A stretch of 64,000 nt of DNA from Zanthoxylum bungeanum. Its lineage: Eukaryota > Streptophyta > Magnoliopsida > Sapindales > Rutaceae. The notes under the pieces are model-generated. The model was given only the letters and a program-made list of their open reading frames with translations, was not told where the DNA came from and ran no database searches. Location: NCBI GenBank assembly GCA_019454045.1, contig SKCR01036751.1:434001-498000 (forward strand), read 5' to 3'. Each line of letters starts with the position of its first letter. The stretch's first letter is position 1. Shown in pieces: positions 47,626 through 57,426 of the stretch. The translations under genes were made by a program, and so were the position numbers.

Positions 47626-47934
47626 GGTAATTTCTTTGCTAGCTTTCTGTTGGGTTGGAGCATTACTAGTGTCTCTGGGGTCTGTGCGTACCCCTTTGAC
47701 ACTCTACGACGGAGAATGATGCTTACTTCTGGACAACCAATGAAGTATCGCAGTTCCGTTCATGCATTACGTGAGATCATTGAACTTGAGGGTTTCAGAG
47801 CGCTATATCGAGGGGTTACTGCAAATATGCTTCTTGGTGTGGCTGGGGCTGGAGTTCTTGCTGGGTATGATCAGCTTCATCAAATTGCACATAGGCGTGG
47901 TTTTATTTTTGAGCCACGTCAAAAGGTACTGTAA
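47626..47934 (+). CDS. ER-ANT1: ER-ANT1-like carrier, coding exon 3 and stop
   Basis: Begins GGTAATTTC after TTGCAG and ends at TAA 47932-47934, giving the third repeat: PFDTLRRRMML at residues 233-243. RRRMML is the ADP/ATP-carrier nucleotide signature in the form with a final L, as I recall for ER-ANT1. VTANMLLGVAGAGVLAGYDQ follows. The C-terminal tail (RRGFIFEPRQKVL) is a little longer than in Arabidopsis. An AATAAA at 48032-48037 could be the polyadenylation signal. Confidence 0.92.
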   Translation, partial: GNFFASFLLGWSITSVSGVCAYPFDTLRRRMMLTSGQPMKYRSSVHALREIIELEGFRALYRGVTANMLLGVAGAGVLAGYDQLHQIAHRRGFIFEPRQKVL

Positions 47935-48847
47935 CGACACTCCTGTACTCGGAATTTGTAAACTAGTGTAGCTCTTAGTTGATTCATGGTCATAAACTGA
48001 TTGAAAATTTTCACAGTTTAGTAAAAATAAGAATAAAAAAAGCCAAAAAACACTGAATGTTGGGGCAGGGGAAGGTGAGGAAGAAAGTGTTGATAGAGTG
48101 GTATTGCTTCCTCTCTAAATGCCTGTGAGGAGATCAGATGCTTCCATCTGCACGATTTGTACAGTTGCAATAGTTAATTGTTTTATTTGTAAAACATAGT
48201 TTCATATAAAAGAAATAGTTAAAAATTTCAAGCATTGAATCTTGAAGCTCTCATTGTTTATGGTTTTTGTTCTGTATGTGGATTTTTGGGCTATTGGTGA
48301 TTACCAAATTGAAAAAGGGTGCTTGATTTTAATCTAGTATTTCAGAATTTCAGTTTTATGCAAAGCATATTCCTCAATGAAAATTCAACCTTCTTGATGT
48401 CATGTCAGCCATGAACTTAGTACATTAATTCTCTGGATCTATATGAAACTTATTAAAGAGACTGACAATGAAGAAAGAGAGTCCAATTTATATGAATCAT
48501 CATTTAAGGTGTGTATTCACTATTGAGGAGAAAATCTTTCATACCACTGTTCTATGGGTGATAGTATGTAAGAATTAAAGTGTCTCAAATTGTATTAATG
48601 ATATTGGGTCCCGAAGATATCAGGGTCGGGCCCTACTTTCATGTTGAAGCTCTAGTTATGCGGCAACTTTTAATATGTTGTGAAATGAAATCCCTCGCGT
48701 TTAATTTTCATCAGTACAAAATTTCCCATCTTTACAATTACAGCAATTCATGCCAGCCACATCACAAATTCACAATTTGATGCACCGGGTACTGAATTAT
48801 TTCAACAAGCCGAAGAACAAAATCAGTAAACAAGTACTTGAATATAA
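47935..48847. other. Intergenic region between the ER-ANT1-like and USP-like genes
   Basis: Holds the 3' UTR of the carrier gene (possible AATAAA at 48032) and presumably the 3' UTR of the USP-like gene. No further gene, RNA or repeat recognised. Confidence 0.5.
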
Positions 48848-49135
48848 CTAAGCCAAAAGCCAAAAATTCTTATGACGTTTAGTGGTAATCAAGTAGCCAC
48901 CAAGCTTGCTGCTCTTCCTCCTCACAGCAACCGTCATGCATGATGAATTTTGGATGCAGTAATCAACAATGTCACCCACACCTTTCTTCTTGCTTGACCA
49001 TCTCTTCATCAATCTCCACACAATTGATTTCTTTTTTTGCCCAATAACCAATAGTGACACATTTTGCCTCTTTGCTGCTTCTACAATTATGGGTCCTTTT
49101 TCTTTCCCTTCAGCTATTGCTATCTCAATTTGCAC
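48848..49135 (-). CDS. Universal-stress-protein-like gene, exon 3 (C-terminal)
   Basis: 95 residues and a TAG stop. It opens VQIEIAIAEGKEKGPIIVEA after the acceptor TTTTTATCAG, then AKRQNVSLLVIGQKKKS and VGDIVDYCIQNSSCMTVAVR. This is the alpha/beta C-terminal half of the USP fold. The usual ATP-binding glycine pattern (GSRG.. and GS.S) is replaced by a lysine-rich GQKKKSIVWRLMKRW stretch, so ATP binding is doubtful. Such lysine-rich, non-canonical members are common in plants. Confidence 0.85.
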   Translation of the reverse strand: MQIEIAIAEGKEKGPIIVEAAKRQNVSLLVIGQKKKSIVWRLMKRWSSKKKGVGDIVDYCIQNSSCMTVAVRRKSSKLGGYLITTKRHKNFWLLA

Positions 49136-49691
49136 CTGATAAAAACAACAAACAAAAATAATTAAGCATATCATAATCAGATCTTTAATATGAAATTTGA
49201 CATGCAATAGGGTAAATATATGTGGGTTATTTAAAAAAAAAAAAATTGAAATTTTCGGTATAAATTCAATTTTTTGGTTGATGTTGCAGGTGGGTTCAAT
49301 TATTTCGGCCATAGTTGACTCGTTACAATGATAGCAGACCAAGTAATTTTAAAAATGAAAATATTATTGACTTGTCTACAAAATTAGTTTTATAAAGCCA
49401 GAGCATATATAGAATGGAATTGTTTTTCTTTAAGGGGAAAACTGATCACCTTTTAGGATGGAAAACTGATTTTTTTTTTTTTTTTGAAAAGTTTTGGGAA
49501 GAAATGATGTATTTTTGCAACTTCGGATGAAAAAATATATATTTTTATAATATCAAATAGAAAAAAGATAATTTAAAAAATATTATAATATTTTCGGATT
49601 TTTACTATCTTTCTCGGGTATAAATGGGATAATTTCCTTTCTTTAAAGTATTTAAAATATTTTCTAATGTCAAAAATTGAAAATCACTTAC

Positions 49692-49780
49692 CCCAGGCCT
49701 CTTCAATCGGCAAGTATTTTTCATGGAATGAAGCTTTTCATAAACCCTTAAGTTAAGCTTCTTCCCCTCGGACTCCTTAC
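49692..49780 (-). CDS. Universal-stress-protein-like gene, exon 2
   Basis: 89 nt between acceptor TAATTAG and donor GTAAGT. Joined in frame to exon 1 (a split codon, phase 1) it encodes KESEGKKLNLRVYEKLHSMK and NTCRLKRPG. The lengths 340 + 89 give a whole number of codons and keep exon 3 in frame, which supports the model. Confidence 0.8.
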
Positions 49781-49881
49781 CTAATTAACAAGAAATTAAA
49801 ACACATCACAATAAGATTAAAAAAAGAAAACTTATACTTAATTCTTGAAATTGAATTGATGAATAAGAAATAAAGGGTCAC

Positions 49882-50221
49882 CTTGGTTGGAAGAGAAGTT
49901 GGCATAATGAAGATAAAAAAGAAGAATGGTATCATGATTTTGAAGAGTGTGTGACAATGCCCATTCAAGAGCTCCCTTAGCATCAAGACTTGAATCAACC
50001 ACAACCATCACCTTGTTGCCACTTCCTGATGATTCATTATTGCCTACATACTCAACCTCGTCGCCGCCACCTCCCAAAAACTCAACGTTCTGATCAGTTT
50101 CAATGGTACTTTTAGACACTTTCTTACGATTGAGAGACGGGGATTGTACCCGAACCCGAGAGATTGATCGACTGATGGACAATCTTGGGGATCTTATTCT
50201 TATATGTGACTGATCAGCCAT
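49882..50221 (-). CDS. Universal-stress-protein-like gene, exon 1
   Basis: Starts MADQSHIRIRSPRLSISRSI, an arginine and serine rich leader of about 35 residues of unknown purpose, then an acidic glycine-rich linker (FLGGGGDEVEY) and the first USP strand and helix KVMVVVDSSLDAKGALEWAL, whose VVVDSS is the usual first motif. It ends NFSSNQ, with donor GTGACC after CCAAG. The total protein is 238 residues. Role by family: small alpha/beta proteins linked to stress responses; substrate unknown. The ATG is the first in frame after a good TATA box. Confidence 0.87.
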
Positions 50222-50270
50222 AATTTTCTTTAATGTTGTGGGAACTAATTAGCTTAATTAGATAGCTAAG

Positions 50271-50282
50271 CTATTTATATAG
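50271..50282 (-). promoter_or_regulatory. TATA box of the USP-like gene
   Basis: CTATATAAATAG on the minus strand, 50 bases upstream of the ATG. It matches the plant TATA consensus and implies a very short 5' UTR of about 20-25 bases. Confidence 0.65.
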
Positions 50283-50491
50283 ATGAATCAATGTTCAATG
50301 ATCGATGTTGTAAATTAATTAGTTCTAACTCGTCGGCATTGTAGTTTGACTTTCAAGTGTTGTTCTTGTTTGTTTCTTTTGATTTCTGTGTGGTGGGGCT
50401 TTTCTTCATTCAACGTGCCTGCATATATCTTATTGCTTGGGTTTCTCCATGAATGTGCACTTTGAACGTGCCTGCCATGAATGTTTGTATT

Positions 50492-50898
50492 AGGTCGGGT
50501 AAATTCGGTCACGTGGATCGGGAAATTCGAACCCGAAATTTGAGAGGTGAAATTCGATTGGATCAGGTCGAAAAAAAAAGAATTTTTTTAATGATTTAAT
50601 TATTTTGAAATATAAATACTAGTTATTTTATGTCTAGAAAATTATCATATATATAAAGTTTCAAGATAATAAAATTAATAAACAAATGAGATAATTTTAA
50701 AAAAAAATTAGAAAAATAATAAAATTTTTAGAAAGATAATAAAAATCTAATAGGGTCGGGTCGGGTCGGGTTTTAATATCAAACCCCTGACCCAACCCGC
50801 AAATATCAGGTTGAGTTAACCCGAAAAATCACTATTTTTTTGAAATCCGCACGGATCGGGTCGGGTCACAGGTTGACCCGAAAATTTATACACCCCTA
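50492..50898. mobile_element. hAT-like MITE with GGGTCGG-rich ends, about 407 bp
   Basis: Flanked by TTTGTATT (50484-50491 and 50899-50906), an 8-bp duplication. The right end read inverted is TAGGGGTGTATAAATTTTCG; the left end is AGGTCGGGTAAATTCGG, giving an imperfect inverted repeat. Subterminal zones are rich in GGGTCGG/CCGACCC units on both sides of an AT-rich core. No coding capacity. Confidence 0.65.
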
Positions 50899-50912
50899 TT
50901 TGTATTGTTGGG

Positions 50913-51137
50913 GATATTGCTTGGGCTAATTATGAGGCTTCTCTCTTGAATTGTAAGTGTACTTCGACTCCTTTCAAATATTTGGGTCTTCGAGTTTGTG
51001 CCATGTTATGCAATTGAAAAAATAGGTTTTTGTCCTTCGGTAGTAGTCTTACCCTTCTTAAGTCGTCACTTTCTTCCATTCCCATATATTATATTTCTTT
51101 ATTCAAGGTATCCAAGAGTATTTGTGGGAAACTAGTC
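50913..51137 (+). pseudogene. LINE (L1-type) reverse transcriptase remnant
   Basis: One plus frame reads DIAWANYEASLLNCKCTSTP, FKYLGLRVCA, then after one stop NRFLSFGSSLTLLKSSLSSI and YYISLFKV. These are the end of the RT domain of plant L1 LINEs (FKYLGLP and LSFGGRLTLLKSVLSSIP in living members). The remainder decays after about 51230. It is an old fragment without ORF1 or endonuclease. Confidence 0.75.
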
Positions 51138-51789
51138 ATTTGTAATGTGGGCTAGGATACCTTTAAGAAATCTTTGGATTTAGGTGGGATTTAGTTACGA
51201 AAAATCAAGCTTTACTAGAAGGATAATAGAAGAATAATAACAAATAATCTATATATAAATATGATTAGGATAATAAGATCAGCTTGATGATCATATGGTA
51301 CTAGTACTACAAATGTTTTATTTTATTTTTCAACCACAACGTGTTACACGTAAACGTGTCATAATCCCATCAAGATTTTGTAATTTTTCTTTTGGGAAAA
51401 AAAAAATGATTTTAATACAACTTTCTCCCATATTTTTGGCCGAATTCAATTTATGATTCTATGTATGTGACTTGCATTCACAGTTTCCACTCTGACTTAT
51501 TTATTTTATGCAAGCCACAAATTCACAATCCCCCTTTTTTAATTAGCCTCTCTAAATAATGGGCATGCACTACACAACTAACTCAAAGAATTGGGTTATT
51601 TATTTTTTAATTTTTTAATTTTTTTAAGAAGAAGCAGTAATAGTTGAATAAAAAAATCGAACTAGATTGGCACCACCCTTAAACTTAAAAATTATCTACC
51701 CTCTCGTTTATTATATAGAAACCTCACTCGTGGCGGAGGAAAATCGTGGTTATAATAATAACTAAAAAAGTACAAATGGAGAGACATAA
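51138..51789. other. Intergenic, decayed repeat
   Basis: AT-rich DNA with possible further LINE decay to about 51230. No other gene or RNA recognised. Confidence 0.5.
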
Positions 51790-51924
51790 CTAGTAATGAA
51801 AATATGGTAAATACCACTGATCAGTACAAAGTATATCCCTAAGCTGACGAGAAATATCACTCAAGAAAAATTTAATGCTATCAGCTCTCATATTTGTCAA
51901 AAAATCTACAGCTCCGTTACCTTC
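51790..51924 (-). pseudogene. RNase H C-terminal remnant of a LINE-type element
   Basis: The minus strand reads EGNGAVDFLTNMRADSIKFF, LSDISRQLRDILCTDQWYLP and a stop at 51790-51792. With decayed upstream sequence (NFHFNHIY, about 51930-51960) it matches the HIYREGN...AD.LA.. end of the RNase H domain attached to plant LINEs. It is opposite in strand to the RT remnant at 50913, so they are separate insertions or rearranged parts. Confidence 0.65.
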
Positions 51925-52183
51925 TCATAAAATATATATGATTAAAATGAAAATTTAATCCTCGATCCACATTGAACTTAACAAAAGTATTTTACAGTTT
52001 TTAACGGTGAATTTTACTCTAGGTTTGCAATAATGTCTCATTAATCGAGTAATGTAAATCTAACTTGTTAATTAATCATGTCAATAATTTCAAACACTCA
52101 ACTTGCGTTTTTTATTTATCGTATTCATAATTTCAAATACCAACCTAACTAACATATTTTTTTTTTCTGTGATATATATATAT

Positions 52184-52766
52184 TGTTGGAAATTCTTCAA
52201 ATCTTCAAATATATTTGTTTGGATGGATGAGGGACATGTCCCTTGGATGGTACCACATGGGGACATGTCCTCCAATTATGTGTAAAGTGATCATATGCGC
52301 CAAGGGGTGCATAGGGGGGTATAACCCTTTGGAGGGTTGCACCCCAACCCTAAGGGTGCCTTTGAGGCATCATTCCATACTTATAAAAGGAAGCTTTATG
52401 TTCCTTTTAACACAGAAAAAAAATCTGAATTCCATCCAAAGAGAAAAGAGTCTCATATTGTGTCTTGAGTCTGAGAGATTTCCACCATATTCCAAGTTCA
52501 AGATCTTGTTAAGGTGTGCCACTTGAACAAGAGGAATCCGGGTTATCCTGGGAGAACATTAGCCACAAATCCGTAGAGCACCGAGACGAGGCTGATAAGT
52601 TCTTAAGGACAAAGATTTATCTCTACTCGGATCAAAGTTTTCATCAGGTTTTACTTTTTCTCAAGTTTTAAGGTTTTCTAGGGTTTATGCATATTCGATC
52701 TATTTTTGTGGTTTGATTTGTTTGTTGCATGTTGATTTCTAGTTTAATGACACTATATGCACAACA
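52184..52766 (+). repeat. Copia-D 5' LTR (583 bp)
   Basis: Begins TGTTGGAAATTC and ends GCACAACA. It contains a TATAAAAGGAAG box near 52382-52393, the likely promoter. No standard tRNA-Met PBS follows. Confidence 0.92.
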
Positions 52767-52859
52767 ATCTTAAGAACTTATCAACTAGTGTTGTTAAATA
52801 GTAAATCGCATGCGTAGTTAAGAAAATTTCTGGAAAAAATATAGACTGTGCATGAAAAA

Positions 52860-53007
52860 CTCGTAGGGCGTTCGAACGCTCGACGCACGCGAATGCAAAA
52901 ATCTGAAAATTCGTAAGAACGTTCGAACGCGTCTTCAAACGCAACTCGAACGCAAGCATTCTGCCTAAGAACGTTCGAACGCGTCTTCAAACGCGAATCG
53001 AACGTAT
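52860..53007 (+). repeat. CGTTCGAACG repeats in the Copia-D leader, part 1
   Basis: Units such as GGGCGTTCGAACGCTCGACG and AACGTTCGAACGCGTCTTCA. The array continues after the inserted element at 54415-54640, so it was split by the insertion. Confidence 0.85.
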
Positions 53008-53016
53008 ACCTTCTGA

Positions 53017-54405
53017 TAAGTGTGAAATTTACACACCAATTCAGTACCATCAGCTTATCATTCTGTTGGATTCCGTATTATTTAATGTGCTTTTGGAGTT
53101 GTTTAGTGCTGTGATGACAGGAAACAAGAACAGGAAAACTCAGGTTATGTTCGGGAATAATTGGATGCAAGCACAAAATGGTCAGAACTTAGATTCGGCA
53201 TACAAGAAGATCTGGCGCCATGGCGCCAGAAAGCCATACAATTTCCAGTGAGGTAGGCGCCATGGCGCCGAGAGAAGTGACCATAGCCAAAGGCGCCACG
53301 ACGCCTAACCTGTAGCTCAATAAGGCGCCACAGCGCCTTCAAGGAACCTGAAAAGAAGACTTGCGCCGCGGCGCCAAGTTTCCATACTAACTCCAGCGCA
53401 TATGGCGCCGCGGCGCCAGTTAGAAAGAAAAATAAAAAAAAAAACTCACGCGAGGAGATAGAGTTGGAGCGTGACTGGGAAACTTGAAGATTATAAATAA
53501 GACTCATTACACAACATAAATAGGGAGGAGAAAAACCTTAAAAGAAGACATCAATTATCAAGAGGCATATTTTGAGATCTGGAAAAGAAGAAAGCGTCAA
53601 CTTCAGAAATTACAAGGAATCTGTTCCGGGTTCCATTCTTCTATTTTCTTCTTAGATTCTCTTTATTATTGTGATGTATTCTTTGAGATTGTTGTTTTGT
53701 TTTGAAATAGCCATGGGCTAATACTCTTATTCTAGGGTTTGATGTATTCTATTGCCTGAAACTATGTAATAAGTATCAATTGAATCTCATAATAATTCTC
53801 TGAAAGTTTATTTATATTATCTCTATGCTTAATGCTTTATATTTGCTGGCCACAATTGTAATGATATTATACTTAGATCTGTCACTCGAGATAGGAGATT
53901 TGAGTAGGAATTGAGAAATATAATCAAGAATGTTATAGGGTTCGAGAGAATTTATAACTCTTGAAATCAGTTAATAAGAATCACCGTACTAAATCAATTG
54001 TTAATTGTTGGAGTCTATAGAGATATTGATTTTTGGCACTTGACAATACCTCCATTAGTATTCGAGAGAAAGAGTGGAGAAATTTATGGTTTGGCTTATA
54101 AACTTGGAATTTGACATGAGATAAATGAATGCATAATTACATAGTGGATGGCTAGGTGAAATCAAACTCTAGGATTCATTCTCCTTTCGTATTATTTAGT
54201 TTTTCAATAATTTACCTTTAATTAGCATTGTGTTGGTTCTTCAATTAATTTCAAATCTGATTTTTCTGTGTCTAGATAGGGTTAAGGTTAGTAATTATAG
54301 TACTTAGTGTAATTTAGATTTCAATCCTTGTGGGTACGACACTCTACTCGTTTATACTAAAACTTGACACCGTACACTTGCAGTACGATACAAAATTATC
54401 ACACC
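53017..54405. mobile_element. 1389-bp non-autonomous element with 9-bp TSD
   Basis: A perfect 9-bp duplication ACCTTCTGA (53008-53016 and 54406-54414) frames it, and the equivalent site in the Copia-B leader is empty. The ends share AAGTGTGAAATTT against GGTGTGATAATTTT, a weak inverted repeat. A 9-bp TSD is the Mutator (MULE) size. It encodes nothing convincing and holds the GGCGCC-palindrome cluster. Class assignment is an inference. Confidence 0.7.
53214..53420. repeat. Cluster of GGCGCC-N2-GGCGCC-type palindromes
   Basis: Several near-perfect palindromes (GGCGCCATGGCGCC twice, GCGCCGCGGCGCC twice, plus GGCGCCACGACGCC and GGCGCCACAGCGCC) within about 200 bases, spaced 25-50 apart. Highly GC-rich against an AT-rich background. 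Confidence 0.88.
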
Positions 54406-54414
54406 ACCTTCTGA

Positions 54415-54640
54415 CTTAGTTCGTTCAAACGCGTCATAAACGCAACTCGAACGTGAACTCTCTGGAATCATTCCGTTTGAACGCGTTCTCGAACGCTATA
54501 CGAACGTGAACTCTCTGGAAACATTCCGTTCGAACGGGTTATCAAACGCTACACGAACGTGAACTCTCTGGAACACTTCGTTCGAACGCGTTATCAAACG
54601 CAACACGAACGTAGATACGAACGCGACACTAACGAAATAG
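54415..54640 (+). repeat. CGTTCGAACG repeats in the Copia-D leader, part 2
   Basis: Three to four units of about 60 bases: CGAACGTGAACTCTCTGGAA, then ATTCCGTTCGAACGCG and TTATCAAACGC. Same family as in the Copia-B leader (43051-43345, reversed). Confidence 0.85.
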
Positions 54641-55216
54641 TCCTGGAATTGTTATAAACTGCAAAGACTTATATTAATATTAACTTAGTTAATCATATAC
54701 TGAATCACTATAATCTTGGTAGTATAGATTTAAGTTATTATTAGGTTGTTCAATTATCACAAGCATACACTTAGTGATAAAGTTGAAAAATTTATTGTGT
54801 GTTGCATAATTGGTTGAGAATTAAAAGTGTAATTTTACACAAGTAATTCATCCAATCTTGATTGACACTTACACATATATCTACACATATCATATACAAT
54901 TTGTGCTATTGACGAAGTGTACTATTGAGTTTGAATTGCTAAAAAATCTCATTGAAAAAATGTTTAAAGAATATTCTGTCAAAAAGGCGATAAGAGCCTA
55001 AGTGGTCAGAGATTTAAGTGGTTACTCCGGACCCCCCTCGTCCTCTGGGAATATTCGTTTATTCATTTTTCTAAAGAATCTTTAGTTGAAATTCAAAGAC
55101 TTGTGTTTATTGGAACCACCGTCCAATAGAACAACAAGTGGTAACTTAGTATATCACTTTGAACAAGATCATTTGTTGATCGTTGTGCAATTTGTATTTT
55201 GTAGACCTATTGAACC

Positions 55217-56024
55217 ATGTTGATTTTTCCAAGCGGAAACATCATAGTACCGGTCTCTCATGGAGAAAATCCGGAGAAGTTTGGTGGAGCAAACTTCAAA
55301 CAGTGGCAGAGAAAAATGTTGTTCTACCTGACAACTCTGCAGTTGGCTAAGTACCTCAAAGATCCCCCGGGTCCTGTGGAGGGTGAATCAGAGGCAGCCA
55401 AGGAACTGCGAGAAGAGACATGGTCGTCTGACGACTTCCTATGCAAGAACTACCTTATGGGTGTCTTGACAATACCTTGTACATTATGTACTAAGACATG
55501 TCTTCTGCGAAGATTCTCTGGGAATCTCTCAAGAAGAGATACAAAACCGAGGATGCCGGACAAAAGAAATTTATCGTGGGTAGAATGATGTCTCAGTTGG
55601 GTGAATTGCAGTTGATCATTCATGAAATACTGGATGAATGAATGAAACTCTGTGAGACGTTTCAGGTTGCCACCATAATTGAAAAGTTGCATCCATCATG
55701 GAAGGACTTCAGGAGCTATCTGAAACACAAAAAGAAGCAGATGAGCCTTGAAGACCTTGGAGTTCGATTGAGAATCGAACAGGACAACATGATGTCCGAG
55801 GAGGCCAGCTACAAGACTATGGAGTCTAAGACCAACATCATTGAGGGTGTAAAAGGTAGCAAGAAGAGAAACAGTGGAGCTGATTCTTCCCAAGCGAACA
55901 AGAAGTTCAAGGGGAACTGCTACAATTGTGAAAAGAACGGTCATATGACAAAGGACTGCAGAAACAAAAAGTCTCAGAACAAGGGCAAGAAAAATGAGCC
56001 TATGTCGCTGAAGATGAGCAGTTA
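55217..56024 (+). pseudogene. Copia-D gag and zinc knuckle (broken)
   Basis: Gag reads SGNIIVPVSHGENPEKFGG-like sequence, FKQWQRKMLFYLTTLQLAKY and FLCKNYLMG, shifts at about 55460, and re-enters at 55642 with TIIEKLHPSWKDFRSYLKHK and the CCHC knuckle CYNCEKNGHMTKDC. The start has lost the usual MAS wording. It would form the capsid. Confidence 0.85.
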
Positions 56025-56079
56025 ACTGATGAGATTTCAGAAATGAACCTCTCAGCAGTAGTAACTGAATCCAACTTGG

Positions 56080-57420
56080 TTGGGAATCCGAGAGAATGAT
56101 GGGTAGACACTGGGGCTACTCGTCATATATGTGCAGATAGCAAGATGTTTTCCTCGTATCAGAAGGTCGATGGCGGTGATCATCTGACGATGGGAAACTC
56201 GTCTACCTCTAGAATGGTTAGACAAGACACAGTGGTTCTGAAAATGATATCCGGAACGAAGCTTACATATAAGAATGTTTGCATGTTCCAGATATTCTGA
56301 AGAACTCGGTCTCGGGTTTGTATTTGTTTCTGACAAGATTATATTGACCAAAAATGATGTCTATGTAGTAAAAGGATACCTCGCTGATGGCCTTTTCAAT
56401 GACTGTCAATTGTGCTGTTAATAAAGCTGAAACTTCTGCTTATATTATTGAGTCACAAAATGTATGGCATGGGAGGTTATGACATGTTAATTATGATACA
56501 ATGCGTACATTAATTAACATGGACCTTATACCTAAATTTGCATTGATAGCCAACATAAGTGTGAGGCATGTGTTGAAGCAAAAATACATAGAACATCATA
56601 GAACGAAGTTCTGAACCCTTGGAACTTGTACACACTGACGTGTGTGACATGAATATTGTGCAAACAAGAGGCGGTAAAAAGTACTTTGTCACTTTTATCG
56701 ATGAAAGCACAAGATTCTGTTAAGTGTATTTGCTGAGGAGCAAAGCTGAAGCTATTGAGAGCTTTATACACTGAGAACGAAGTTGCAAATCAACTTGGCA
56801 AGGAAATCAAAAGAATCAGGAGTGATAGAGGTGGTGAATATGTTTCATCATTCGGTGAATATTGTTCTGTGCACGGAATTATTCACGAAACCCCTGCTCC
56901 TTATTCTCCTCAACAAACGGGATTGTTGAGTGCAAAAACCGAACATTGAAGGAAATGATGAATGTCATGTTGACTAGTTCTGGTTTACCTCAGAACTTGT
57001 GGGGGGAAAGCCATGCTTTTTGCGAACTACGTTCTGAACAAGCTTCCTCACATGAGATTGGACAAGACACCATATGAGTTGTGGAAAGGTTATGTACCTT
57101 CCTACAAATATCTGAAAATATTGGGGTGTCTTGCCAATTGCCAAGGTGATGGTTCCTAAACCTAAGAAGGTGGAATAGGACCCAAAACTGTTGACTGTAT
57201 ATTCATTGGATATGTTTGCAACAGTAGTGCGTATCGATTCTTGGTACACAAGTATGAGATTCCTGACATCAATCCAAATGTGATGATTGAGTCAAAGAAT
57301 GCAATATTTTTTGAAGAGACATTTCCTTGTAAGGAAGGACAAAGAAGAGAGTCTCAAAAGATCTATTGATACTGTCAATAACAATGATCAGGTTGACCAA
57401 GAGTCAGATCCGATTTTCTG
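56080..57420 (+). pseudogene. Copia-D protease and integrase (broken)
   Basis: After an in-frame TGA the protease site [20 protein letters not shown] is clear at about 56101-56160. Integrase is scattered over frames: TRGGKKYFVTFIDESTRF near 56670-56715, RSDRGGEYVSSFGEYC at about 56815-56865, NGIVECKNRTLKEMM at about 56920-56965 (catalytic E kept) and FIGYVCNSSAYRF near 57200-57240. At least five frame changes or stops are visible. Confidence 0.82.
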
Positions 57421-57426
57421 ACATAT

